Source: Oscillospiraceae bacterium (GTDB lineage: Bacteria > Bacillota > Clostridia > Oscillospirales > Oscillospiraceae). Taken from it: 64,000 nucleotides of DNA. How positions within the stretch are numbered: the first letter of the stretch is position 1; the number at the start of each line of letters is the position of its first letter. The stretch is taken from assembly GCA_015067725.1 (NCBI GenBank), contig SVLX01000004.1, forward strand, positions 23,728-87,727. Reading direction: 5' to 3'. The notes beneath the pieces are model-generated. The model saw only the letters and a program-made list of their open reading frames with translations, was not told the DNA's origin and made no database searches. A program made the translations under genes and the position numbers. Below are positions 6,999-14,865 of the stretch, piece after piece.

Positions 6999-8960
6999 TT
7001 ACTTATCGCGGTTGGACTTGGGGTCCATAACGTCACGCAGGTTATCACCAACAATATTGATGCAGATGGTGCAAATGGACAGCAGAGCTGCGGGGAATAC
7101 CCACTGCCACCAGAAGTTACGAATAACGATGGAGTCATTTGCAGCAGTCAGCATGTTGCCCCAAGTGGGCCGGGGATACTGAACACCAAAGCCCAAGTAG
7201 GACAGAGAGGACTCAGTCAACAGGCAGGAGGCAAAGCTCAGCGTCAGGTTAACCAGAACAACGGACATGACGTTGGGCAGAATGTGCTTGAAAGCAATTC
7301 TACGCTCTGCAATGCCAAGGGACTTGGCAGCGGTAACGAATTCCTTCTCACGTTCAGCCAGAATCTGAGCACGAATCATCTTAGCCAGACCAGTCCAAGA
7401 GAGAACACCGAGGACGACCATGATCAAGAAAATCTTCTGGTTCTCAGACAGGGAGGAACGAATCAAAATGGCAGAGAGAATCATAGCAAAGGGCAGGAAG
7501 GGAATAGATCCGAACACTTCAGTAATACGCATCAGCAGCATATCGACCTTACCACCAGCATAACCAGAGATACAGCCAATGATGATTGCAATGACAGAGG
7601 AAATGATAACGGCAATCGCACCAACAGACATTGTCATCTTACCGCCATGTACGCAACGCGCAAAGACATCAACACCATAGCCGTCAGTGCCGAAGATATA
7701 GCCCTTAAGGCCCCACTTGGCCTGAAGCTGGTTGTTCTCATCCAGAGCGTAGTTCTGGAAAGAGGTGGTGATGATGCGGGCAGCACCATTGGCATCGTCG
7801 TCAACGTTCAGCTGATTGCGGTGGTTGGAGCCCCATGCATAGACATTGCCCTTATTGGTGATACCAACATAATGATTGGCGCCACCCTGGATGTCAACAT
7901 AGTACTCATCACTGGGCAGAGCAGGAATATCTTTCTCACCAAAGCCAAAGTTACCGGAGAAGACAACTTCTCTGGCGGCTGCACGCTCAGCATCGGTGGT
8001 AGCGGCTGCATCTGCTTCTTCATCCACGATGAGGATAGCAACAGTCTTACCTGTGGAGGCAATCTGAGAAACTGTTCTCTTGCCGATATATCTAGCCAAG
8101 CTCAGGTTGGGGTCGCCGTTGACGGTATCATAGACACCTCTCATGTTACCAACGCCAACAGTACCATCAGCTCTAAGAGCGAAGATGTAGTTATTGGTGT
8201 AGGTGATGTCAACGATGTCGGTATAGTTAGTAACGTTGGTCATGTTCAGACAGGCATTGGAGTTACCGAAGGTAATCAGGGTGCCGTCATTCATGACAAT
8301 AGCGGTGGACTGATAGCCACACTTGACATCAACAACCTTGTCAATATCGACCATGGCATCGGGAAGAACAGTGTTGGCATCGGTGCCTCTGTTGTCCTTA
8401 TACTCAGTACCGGGATACTGACCCAGACGGTTGTTGCCCCAGCCAATGACCTTACCTTCTTCGGTAATTGCGATAGCATGGTCAAAGCCGGCTGCAGCAA
8501 AGGCGATCTTGGAATTCAAGACTTCCTCAGGAATGTCCTTCATGTCGTAACCGGTGGTACCCAGCTTGGTGGAACCCCAAACATAAACCTTACCGGCATT
8601 GGAAAGACCAACAGAGAAATGGGAATAGCTGGAAATGGACTTAACATCATCGGCCAGCTCGGAAGGAACGCTCATCAGGCTGAACGTAGGAGCCAAATTT
8701 TTCTGGTTAACCTCGGTATAGGTCAGATCCAGAGGGACAAAGCTGGGTGCAACGAAGGACAGCAAGAACATGATGATGATGACCACGCATGCGCCAACAG
8801 CCAGCTTCCGTTCCATAAAGTTGCGGAATATCTGCTTGGACGGGCTAACAATTTCCTCTACACTCATGGCATCCATTTCCTTGGAAGAACCAAAGAACGC
8901 ACGCTTGAACCAACCGCCAATAGTGGAGAAGAAGCCCTTCTTCTTGGTTTTGTTCTTCAT
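6999..8960 (-). CDS. oppC: Oligopeptide ABC transporter permease OppC with RCC1-like propeller insert
   Basis: A 653-residue permease, about twice the normal length. Residues about 53-76 form the first membrane helix. The OppC core resumes near residue 421 with YIFGTDGYGVDVFARCVHGG, followed by membrane helices and the EAA loop AAKSLGIAERRIAFKHILPN. Between them, residues about 95-400 carry repeats of the RCC1/BNR type: AAAGFDHAIAITEEGKVIGW, VKCGYQSTAIVMNDGTLITF, IQGGANHYVGITNKGNVYAW, each followed by G-N/S. This part should be outside the cell, facing the binding protein. RBS GGAGGG precedes the ATG; the oppB stop is 11 bp upstream. The role of the propeller is unknown. Confidence 0.93.
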   Translation of the reverse strand: MKNKTKKKGFFSTIGGWFKRAFFGSSKEMDAMSVEEIVSPSKQIFRNFMERKLAVGACVVIIIMFLLSFVAPSFVPLDLTYTEVNQKNLAPTFSLMSVPSELADDVKSISSYSHFSVGLSNAGKVYVWGSTKLGTTGYDMKDIPEEVLNSKIAFAAAGFDHAIAITEEGKVIGWGNNRLGQYPGTEYKDNRGTDANTVLPDAMVDIDKVVDVKCGYQSTAIVMNDGTLITFGNSNACLNMTNVTNYTDIVDITYTNNYIFALRADGTVGVGNMRGVYDTVNGDPNLSLARYIGKRTVSQIASTGKTVAILIVDEEADAAATTDAERAAAREVVFSGNFGFGEKDIPALPSDEYYVDIQGGANHYVGITNKGNVYAWGSNHRNQLNVDDDANGAARIITTSFQNYALDENNQLQAKWGLKGYIFGTDGYGVDVFARCVHGGKMTMSVGAIAVIISSVIAIIIGCISGYAGGKVDMLLMRITEVFGSIPFLPFAMILSAILIRSSLSENQKIFLIMVVLGVLSWTGLAKMIRAQILAEREKEFVTAAKSLGIAERRIAFKHILPNVMSVVLVNLTLSFASCLLTESSLSYLGFGVQYPRPTWGNMLTAANDSIVIRNFWWQWVFPAALLSICTICINIVGDNLRDVMDPKSNRDK

Positions 8961-8971
8961 GTAAACCCTCC

Positions 8972-10018
8972 TTACTTATTGACGCGGATACGAGGATCGA
9001 CAAAGCCATAGACCAGGTCCGTAATCAGGTTACCGGCAAGGCTAATCAGAACATAGAACATCTGCAGGGCCAGGACAACCTCAAAGTCATTGCCCTGAAG
9101 CGCAAGGATGTAAGTTCTGCCGATACCGTTAATCGCGAAGATGTTCTCGATCATGATGGAGCCGGAGAAAATACCCAGGAACCAACCAATAACCAGAGTA
9201 ACAATAGGAATCAAAGCATTGCGGAAGGCGTGGGAGTAAATGACAGCCTTCTCACGGACACCCTTAGCACGGGCGGTACGGATGCAGTCCATTGACAGAG
9301 CGTCAACCATGGATGCACGGACGTATCTGGTCATACCGCCAAGAGAAGTAAATGTCATGACGATCAGAGGCAGAGCCAAGTGATACATCTTGTCAAGGAA
9401 GAGCCGGAATCCGGTATAGTCAGCATTTAGCGTCTTCATACCGCTCAGCGGGAACCAGCCAAGCAAGACGGCGAAGACAAAAATGAACAGAATTGCGGTG
9501 ATAAACGCCGGTAGCGAGTAACCAATAATGGTACCAATCTGAACGGCAGTATCACGTTTACTTCCCTTTTTAACAGCGCAGAAAATGCCGAGGGGAATAG
9601 TAATACCAAGAGCAAGAACAGTTGCGAAAATGTTTATGAAGACCGTATTTTTCAGCGGCGTAATCAGCACATCCACAACGGGCTTTGCCTCTTTGTAAGA
9701 ATAGCCTAAGTAACCAGTGAGCAGACCCTTCCAAACCTGAGGATCGCCCTCGTGAACAGGGGTATAGGGGTACAGACCCATCCAGCGCAGGTAACGCTGA
9801 ACAATGTTGCCATCGGTACCAAACTGTCTGGAGTATTGTTCGCGGAGTTCATCGTAAGAGATAATGTGAACCATGTTCTTGTTGGCCTTCAGGTAGTTCT
9901 CTGCTTCTGCACCAGCACGATCGTTCGGAATCAAGTTATAGATACAGAACATCAAAAAGGTCAGAATGAGCGCTACCAAAAGCATATATCCCAGTCGCTT
10001 AAAAATATATTTGACCAT
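8972..10018 (-). CDS. oppB: Oligopeptide ABC transporter permease OppB
   Basis: A 348-residue inner-membrane permease. It begins MVKYIFKRLGYMLLVALILT, typical for OppB, and contains ARAKGVREKAVIYSHAFRNA (EAA loop) and a C-terminal VYGFVDPRIRV. The start at 10018 is preceded by GGAGG (10027-10031); the longer frame to 10081 lacks such support. The N-terminal periplasmic-type loop is longer than usual (about residues 30-110). It follows a strong intercistronic hairpin after oppA. Confidence 0.93.
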   Translation of the reverse strand: MVKYIFKRLGYMLLVALILTFLMFCIYNLIPNDRAGAEAENYLKANKNMVHIISYDELREQYSRQFGTDGNIVQRYLRWMGLYPYTPVHEGDPQVWKGLLTGYLGYSYKEAKPVVDVLITPLKNTVFINIFATVLALGITIPLGIFCAVKKGSKRDTAVQIGTIIGYSLPAFITAILFIFVFAVLLGWFPLSGMKTLNADYTGFRLFLDKMYHLALPLIVMTFTSLGGMTRYVRASMVDALSMDCIRTARAKGVREKAVIYSHAFRNALIPIVTLVIGWFLGIFSGSIMIENIFAINGIGRTYILALQGNDFEVVLALQMFYVLISLAGNLITDLVYGFVDPRIRVNK

Positions 10019-10192
10019 ACAGGTAACCTCCATTTTTGTGGAATACTCGGGATTAAGCTTTGTACGGTAGTAATTGCTCATAAAACAGCTAAAAAACGGC
10101 GACTTTGCCGAACATTTGGCAACTCTGTATATCGCAACAAAATCGCCATTATTTAACTGTTTTAAGGAGCAACAGGTATAGTGTTAGTAAAA

Positions 10193-10222
10193 GCGGGGGC
10201 AATAGCTCGCTATTGCCCCCGC
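10193..10222 (-). terminator. Intercistronic hairpin between oppA and oppB
   Basis: GCGGGGGCAATAG (10193-10205) pairs perfectly with CTATTGCCCCCGC (10210-10222) around a 4-nt loop, with TTTTAC after it on the minus strand. It probably acts as a partial terminator or 3' stabiliser that keeps oppA transcript levels above those of oppBCDF, as is common when a binding protein must be in excess. Confidence 0.8.
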
Positions 10223-10281
10223 AGCAATCATTAGATTACTTTTTTGTTGCGCTAGGGGTGAGTTTCAGTTGCTTTTACTGA

Positions 10282-12516
10282 TTAGTCGAACCAGTAGAAG
10301 TCGGCCTCATCCATGATGCAGAAGTAGGAATAGGAATCCCACAGCTCGGGGTCGATGGTCCAGTTCCAGGAGAAGTCATAGATGGTGGAGGTGAAGCCAG
10401 TAGCGAAGTTGAAAGCGGAGTACAGAGCGGGACCGGTGTAACCAGCGGACTCGTCCTGACCATACTCAGCCAGCAGGGTGTTGAAGTCGCCCTGAGTGTA
10501 CTGGACGTTCATGCCGATAGCCTCGGTGATGGGAGAGCCAGCCCAAGCGGTCTTCAGCATCTCGGAGACGTTGTTATCGGTGGTGCAGAACCAGTTGACG
10601 ACCAGAGGCATGTAGTACTCGCCGTTGACCTCGACGGTCTTGTAGGTGCCGTCCAGGGACTGGTAAGCCAGGTTGTCCTCGGTCTGCTCGGACTTAGCCA
10701 GCTTCTTGTAACGGATGCCCTCGGTGTACTCGCCACCCTCGGCGTTGTAGATCCAGCCGCCTTCCTCCAGGACAGCAATAGCAGCAGCCTCAGAGGTAGC
10801 ATACTGGTTCAGAACGATGGTGTCCTCGCAAGCGAGGTAGGGAGCCTGAGACAGGTAGTAAGCGCCATGGACAACGGAACCGTAGCCGCCAGTGAACTGC
10901 TGAGCGAACTCGTTACGGTCGATGGAGTACATGATGGCCTGACGAACTTCGGTGAAGTAGACGGGGCCAAAGTCAGCACGGAAGCCCAGCTTGCCGTAGC
11001 CAGGACGGCTATAGTAGGTGGAGGCGAACTTGCCGGGGTTGTTGTCGATAACAGCCAGGGCAGCGTCGGTCTCAGCACCGCCGGTGATGTCACACAGGAT
11101 GTCGATGCCGCCAGCGACCAGCAGGTCGTTCTGGGTTTCCTTAACCATCTTGATGTAAGCGATCTTCTCGATGGTGGGCTTGGTGCCGTACAGGGTGCCC
11201 TTGAACAGGGGGTTCAGGGTCAGGGTAGCGGTCAGAGCGGAGGAGTCCCACTCGGAGACAACGTAGGGACCGGAGTAGGGGTAGGTGTTGATGTCCATAC
11301 GGGCTTCCTGGATGTGAGCGGCCATGACATAGGAGTCGCCGTCCTTAGCATACCAGTTGTCAGCCTCGGTCAGGCCCTTGATGTAGGCGCCTTCGCCATC
11401 GTCAACGACGTCGAAGTTCTCGCCCAGCCACATAGGCAGGTAGACGGGACCGAAGGAAGCGTAGGTGATGTCGTAGTAATAGGGCAGGTACTCGGGATCG
11501 ATGGTGACGGAGAAGGTGTAGTCATCGATCAGATGCAGACCAGCAAAGGGAGTGGTCTCGGTAGCATCGTGGTAAGCCTGGAAGCCGACATAGTTCATAC
11601 CGGCGTTGGCATCGCGGGAAGCAGCCTCGGTAGCAATGGGGGTACCGAAGACCAGAGTCTGAACCAGGTAGTTCTTAGCGGTGATGGGGCTGCCATCGGA
11701 GAAGACCATGTCTTCGTAAATCTTGATGGTGTAGGTCTTGGAGCCATCCTCGTTGTAAACCTGCTCCCAGGATTCAACGACAGTGTCATTCCACTTGTAT
11801 TCGCCGTACTTGTCGGCAGCAACAGTGGCCAGGCCACTGGTCAGACCTTCGATGTCCAGGTCGGAAGCGCCGGGGGAGGACTTACCGAAGCTGGAGTAAC
11901 GGAAGGAACCGGACAGGTCAGTGGTAGAGCCCAGGATGACGCTGTTGGCGCCCAGGGTGGTGTCAACGGTGCACTCCACGATAGCATCGGCAGCAGCCCA
12001 GAAAGGACCAACTTCGAAGCCCTGGATCTTAGCGTTGTAGACGAAGTAGTAGTCGTTGGAGTACAGAGGAACTTCAGCGGCCAGGTAGTTCCAGCGCTGC
12101 ATGTACAGTCTCCACCACTCGTTGTAGATGTCGGTAGCGGTCTCGTAGTTGGTTCCTTCGGGCTCGCACTTGTAGACCATGGCCATGGAGAGGAAGTCAG
12201 CGCCGAGCTCATACTCTTCGCCTTCGTACTCGACATAAGCCTTGCCGTCGTACTCATAAACGTCGTCGATGGTGATGTACTCGCCGATGGCTTCGTACAG
12301 GGAGATGTAGTCGCCGTCTTCGCCATAGGTGTACTCAGACAGCAGACCGCGCTGAGGCTCGGTCTCTTCGGGTTCGGTGGGCTGGGTAGCCTCACCAGTG
12401 GGGTTCTCGGGGTTCTCGGTTGCGGGGGGATCGGTGGGGTCGTCGTTGCCAGTAGTGCAGGCGGCGAGGGCGAAGACCATCACCAGGGCCAGCAGCAGGG
12501 CCAACAGCTTTTTCAT
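10282..12516 (-). CDS. oppA: Peptide-binding lipoprotein OppA (SBP family 5)
   Basis: The substrate-binding protein of the importer. A lipoprotein signal peptide (MKKLLALLLALVMVFALAAC) gives a lipid-anchored Cys, followed by a Thr/Pro/Glu-rich linker. The family-5 core shows DLSGSFRYSSFGKSSPGASD near the entrance and YTIKIYEDMVFSDGSPITAK, typical of peptide-binding SBPs. At 744 residues it is longer than the usual 540-600, with an insertion near residues 60-190 rich in acidic and Tyr residues. RBS GGAGG stands before the ATG. It heads the opp operon and should bind peptides outside the membrane. Confidence 0.93.
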   Translation of the reverse strand: MKKLLALLLALVMVFALAACTTGNDDPTDPPATENPENPTGEATQPTEPEETEPQRGLLSEYTYGEDGDYISLYEAIGEYITIDDVYEYDGKAYVEYEGEEYELGADFLSMAMVYKCEPEGTNYETATDIYNEWWRLYMQRWNYLAAEVPLYSNDYYFVYNAKIQGFEVGPFWAAADAIVECTVDTTLGANSVILGSTTDLSGSFRYSSFGKSSPGASDLDIEGLTSGLATVAADKYGEYKWNDTVVESWEQVYNEDGSKTYTIKIYEDMVFSDGSPITAKNYLVQTLVFGTPIATEAASRDANAGMNYVGFQAYHDATETTPFAGLHLIDDYTFSVTIDPEYLPYYYDITYASFGPVYLPMWLGENFDVVDDGEGAYIKGLTEADNWYAKDGDSYVMAAHIQEARMDINTYPYSGPYVVSEWDSSALTATLTLNPLFKGTLYGTKPTIEKIAYIKMVKETQNDLLVAGGIDILCDITGGAETDAALAVIDNNPGKFASTYYSRPGYGKLGFRADFGPVYFTEVRQAIMYSIDRNEFAQQFTGGYGSVVHGAYYLSQAPYLACEDTIVLNQYATSEAAAIAVLEEGGWIYNAEGGEYTEGIRYKKLAKSEQTEDNLAYQSLDGTYKTVEVNGEYYMPLVVNWFCTTDNNVSEMLKTAWAGSPITEAIGMNVQYTQGDFNTLLAEYGQDESAGYTGPALYSAFNFATGFTSTIYDFSWNWTIDPELWDSYSYFCIMDEADFYWFD

Positions 12517-12621
12517 TTTCTTTTCCTCCTTAAAATAATATTTGACTCTTTTCGAGCCTATAATACCCGCCGGAAAAATTGCGGGGTATTACCGAAACAA
12601 ATTGCAACATGGGTTTTATTT

Positions 12622-12650
12622 ATTATAAACCCAAATGTCAAAAAACGCAA
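12622..12650 (-). promoter_or_regulatory. Sigma-A promoter of the opp operon
   Basis: On the minus strand TTGCGT (12645-12650) and TATAAT (12622-12627) are 17 bp apart. The leader of about 100 nt contains an imperfect hairpin (ATACCCCGC with GCGGGTAT, about 12564-12592). Confidence 0.7.
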
Positions 12651-13277
12651 GAGAAAATTCTCATTGCTTACGCAAAAAATCCACACCGGACCCACTTCGC
12701 TCCAAATGGGTCAGGCATTGACTATAGCTTATTTTGTAATATACCAGAAGACACCGCAGGAATCAACTGTTTTTTGCATTTTCTTTATGGAATTTTAAAA
12801 AATTGTACAATTCCCCGAAATCAGCGAGATATTTCAATCACTTGATTAAAGTTCGTCAAAACCTTGACCGATTTTTCGTGATAATCGACAATTTTCCGCC
12901 TTGTTTCCGCAGGTTTTTTGTATTATCTGCCGTTCCCCAAATTCTTTTGCCGCCGTCATTTCATTCTGGCTTATTGCGTTTTCCACCGATCTCCTCAGTT
13001 TTTCCACAAATCTTGCATATTTTCTGTCATTTTGTCTTTTGTGCAGAGACGTTTATCTGCATATCTCCCAATCCCCCAGATTCTTGTGCAGGATTTCCTG
13101 CTTTTTGACATCCATTGGGCGATTGGTAGACAAAAACAGCTATTTGTCCCCCTCTGGTGGACACTCACCGCTTTTCCGGCAAATTGCAGGCATATTGCGG
13201 CGGTTATGTCTTCTGACTCCGGGACAATCAATGGCAGGCGTTGTGTCATTTTATCTCTTTCCGGTGAATTCCTCAGC
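12651..13277. other. AT-rich intergenic region, no gene seen
   Basis: About 630 bp upstream of the opp promoter and downstream of the exonuclease gene. Short open frames here have no ribosome sites or recognisable products. The composition is clearly more AT-rich than the coding flanks. I see no RNA fold or repeat that I can support. Confidence 0.5.
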
Positions 13278-14276
13278 TTAGTTCTGACCGTCTGCCAGAC
13301 CTGCGCGCTTACTTCCGGTGCGGCGGCGACGGCGGCGATAGGTGGGTTTTGGTGCTTCTGCCACCTTCTCTGCCCGCTGAGCGTAGGCTCTGGCGGCTTC
13401 AGACTGGCCGTCATAGACCAGGCGGCTGACCTTCAGTGTGCCGTCTTCCTCTGCGGTCAGACGGACGCGGATCAGGAATTCCCCGTGCTCCGGACACTGG
13501 GCCATAGCCATATACCGGCGACCGGGCTGAGAAAACCACCGCCGGCAACTCATCTGCGCACCGCAGGTGGGGCAGAGATTATCCTGCTGCTCCATGCGGG
13601 AGAGGGCATTTTCCTTGGAGGTAAAGCCATAATAGACATGGCGGCTGAGACAGCCGGGCAGGTCCGCGCCGTGGAAGCCATTCTGATGCTCCCGCAGTGC
13701 AGTCTCATACTCCCGCAGGCCCCGGGACAAATCCAGCCTGGCGCAAATCAGCGCGGTATGGTAGGCATCGCCCAGCGCATCATGGGCGGGGCGGCAGGGT
13801 TCAATTTCAAAAGCAGCCATGGCGGTCTTCAGGGCTTTCTGGGCATTGGAGCCGTCAGTCTGGGCATTAAAAATCATCTGGGCATTGTACCAGCGGTTGG
13901 TCCAGCTCTCGTCCAGTTGGAACAGGGCCAGATTCTCCCGCAAAATGGTGACGTCATCAAAACCCCAGGTCAAGAACACCGCATCCTCACCGCACCAGGC
14001 GCGAAACCGCTCCATGGCCTCAGGGAAAGAAATGCCCTCCTCTTTCAGCCGGGATTCCTTGATTCCGGTGAGTTTGGAGACACGCTTATTGAGGCGGCGG
14101 TAGTATTTGGGGCGGATCATTACCTGAAATTCGTCTGCGATGGTCTGGTCTTCCAGCACTCGCACTGCACCGATCTGAATGATTTCCCCACGGATTTGCA
14201 CCGGCAGGGGTTTACGGGCGGAAGGAGAACCCGGCCAGGGCTGATTCCATTCCATATCTAATATGATGTAATTCAT
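13278..14276 (-). CDS. DEDDh 3'-5' exonuclease family protein with C-terminal zinc-ribbon-like segment
   Basis: A protein of about 332 residues. The exonuclease motifs are ILDMEWNQ (Exo I, Asp-Glu), a middle motif around LTWGFDDVTILRENLALF, and HDALGDAYHTALI (Exo III, His and Asp). This resembles the KapD/EpsE-like group of the RNase T/DnaQ fold. After the nuclease comes a cysteine pair region (CPTCGAQMSCRRW, then CPEHGEF) that may bind zinc, and a basic tail with six consecutive Arg. ATG 14276 is chosen for AGGAGT upstream; the reading frame continues upstream without homology. The natural substrate (RNA or DNA) is unknown. Confidence 0.85.
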   Translation of the reverse strand: MNYIILDMEWNQPWPGSPSARKPLPVQIRGEIIQIGAVRVLEDQTIADEFQVMIRPKYYRRLNKRVSKLTGIKESRLKEEGISFPEAMERFRAWCGEDAVFLTWGFDDVTILRENLALFQLDESWTNRWYNAQMIFNAQTDGSNAQKALKTAMAAFEIEPCRPAHDALGDAYHTALICARLDLSRGLREYETALREHQNGFHGADLPGCLSRHVYYGFTSKENALSRMEQQDNLCPTCGAQMSCRRWFSQPGRRYMAMAQCPEHGEFLIRVRLTAEEDGTLKVSRLVYDGQSEAARAYAQRAEKVAEAPKPTYRRRRRRTGSKRAGLADGQN

Positions 14277-14453
14277 GGATAAGACTCCTGTTTTCTCATA
14301 ACTCAGTTTATGATACCACACCGGGGGGCATGCTGTAAACACCGAAGTTACGACTTTCTTTGTCTTTTTACCGGAAAATGGGATTTCTTTCCGGCAAGAT
14401 GGCCGACGCGGTGCAAGAATTCCATGGGCAGCCCACAAAAAGCCCCACCGCCT

Positions 14454-14663
14454 CCTCTTTTGCCAATGCTGTCAACTTAACAGTACGCACGTCCAAAGTC
14501 TCCCTATTAAGAGGGAGGTGGCACGGCGAAGCCGTGACGGAGGGAGTCAATATGCTGGGCACTTCCGGTTTACTCCCTCAGCCTCGCTCCGCTCGGCAGC
14601 TCCCTCTGAGAGGGAGCCTTGGGGCGCACTTTTTCACTAGGTTGACAGCATTGCCTCTTTTGC
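14454..14663. mobile_element. 190-bp MITE with 13-bp inverted repeats and 10-bp target duplication
   Basis: The element proper is 14464-14653. It begins CAATGCTGTCAAC and ends GTTGACAGCATTG, perfect 13-bp terminal inverted repeats. CCTCTTTTGC is present directly on both sides (14454-14463 and 14654-14663), a perfect 10-bp target-site duplication. The interior holds several hairpins (CTCCCT/AGGGAG, GCACGGC/GCCGTG, and CTCCCTCTGAGAGGGAG). No coding frame is present, so a transposase would have to act in trans. A possible degenerate relative of the interior lies near 61510-61585. Confidence 0.9.
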
Positions 14664-14865
14664 ATTAGGGATGTTCGCCCTTTATGGACACAGGAAGCGG
14701 CGGGCGTTCACCGGCTGTCCCCGACTGCGGGCACGGCAAATCATGACCGCCCCCGGAAATCACGGGAGAGGTTGCGCATTTTTATCCACGGTTCTGCTTG
14801 CGAAAACCCCCGGATGAATCCTGGTCCCTCCGCACGATAACAACATGGCATTGTCCGCAAAACAT

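Noticed and set aside
12622..12640. TTGACA at 12635-12640 as -35 for the opp promoter
   Set aside because: It is only 8 bp from the TATAAT; TTGCGT at 17 bp is the workable -35.
10867..12798. A 643-codon open frame on the plus strand
   Set aside because: It is antisense to oppA, has a Gly/Val-rich composition typical of shadow frames, and has no homology or ribosome site.
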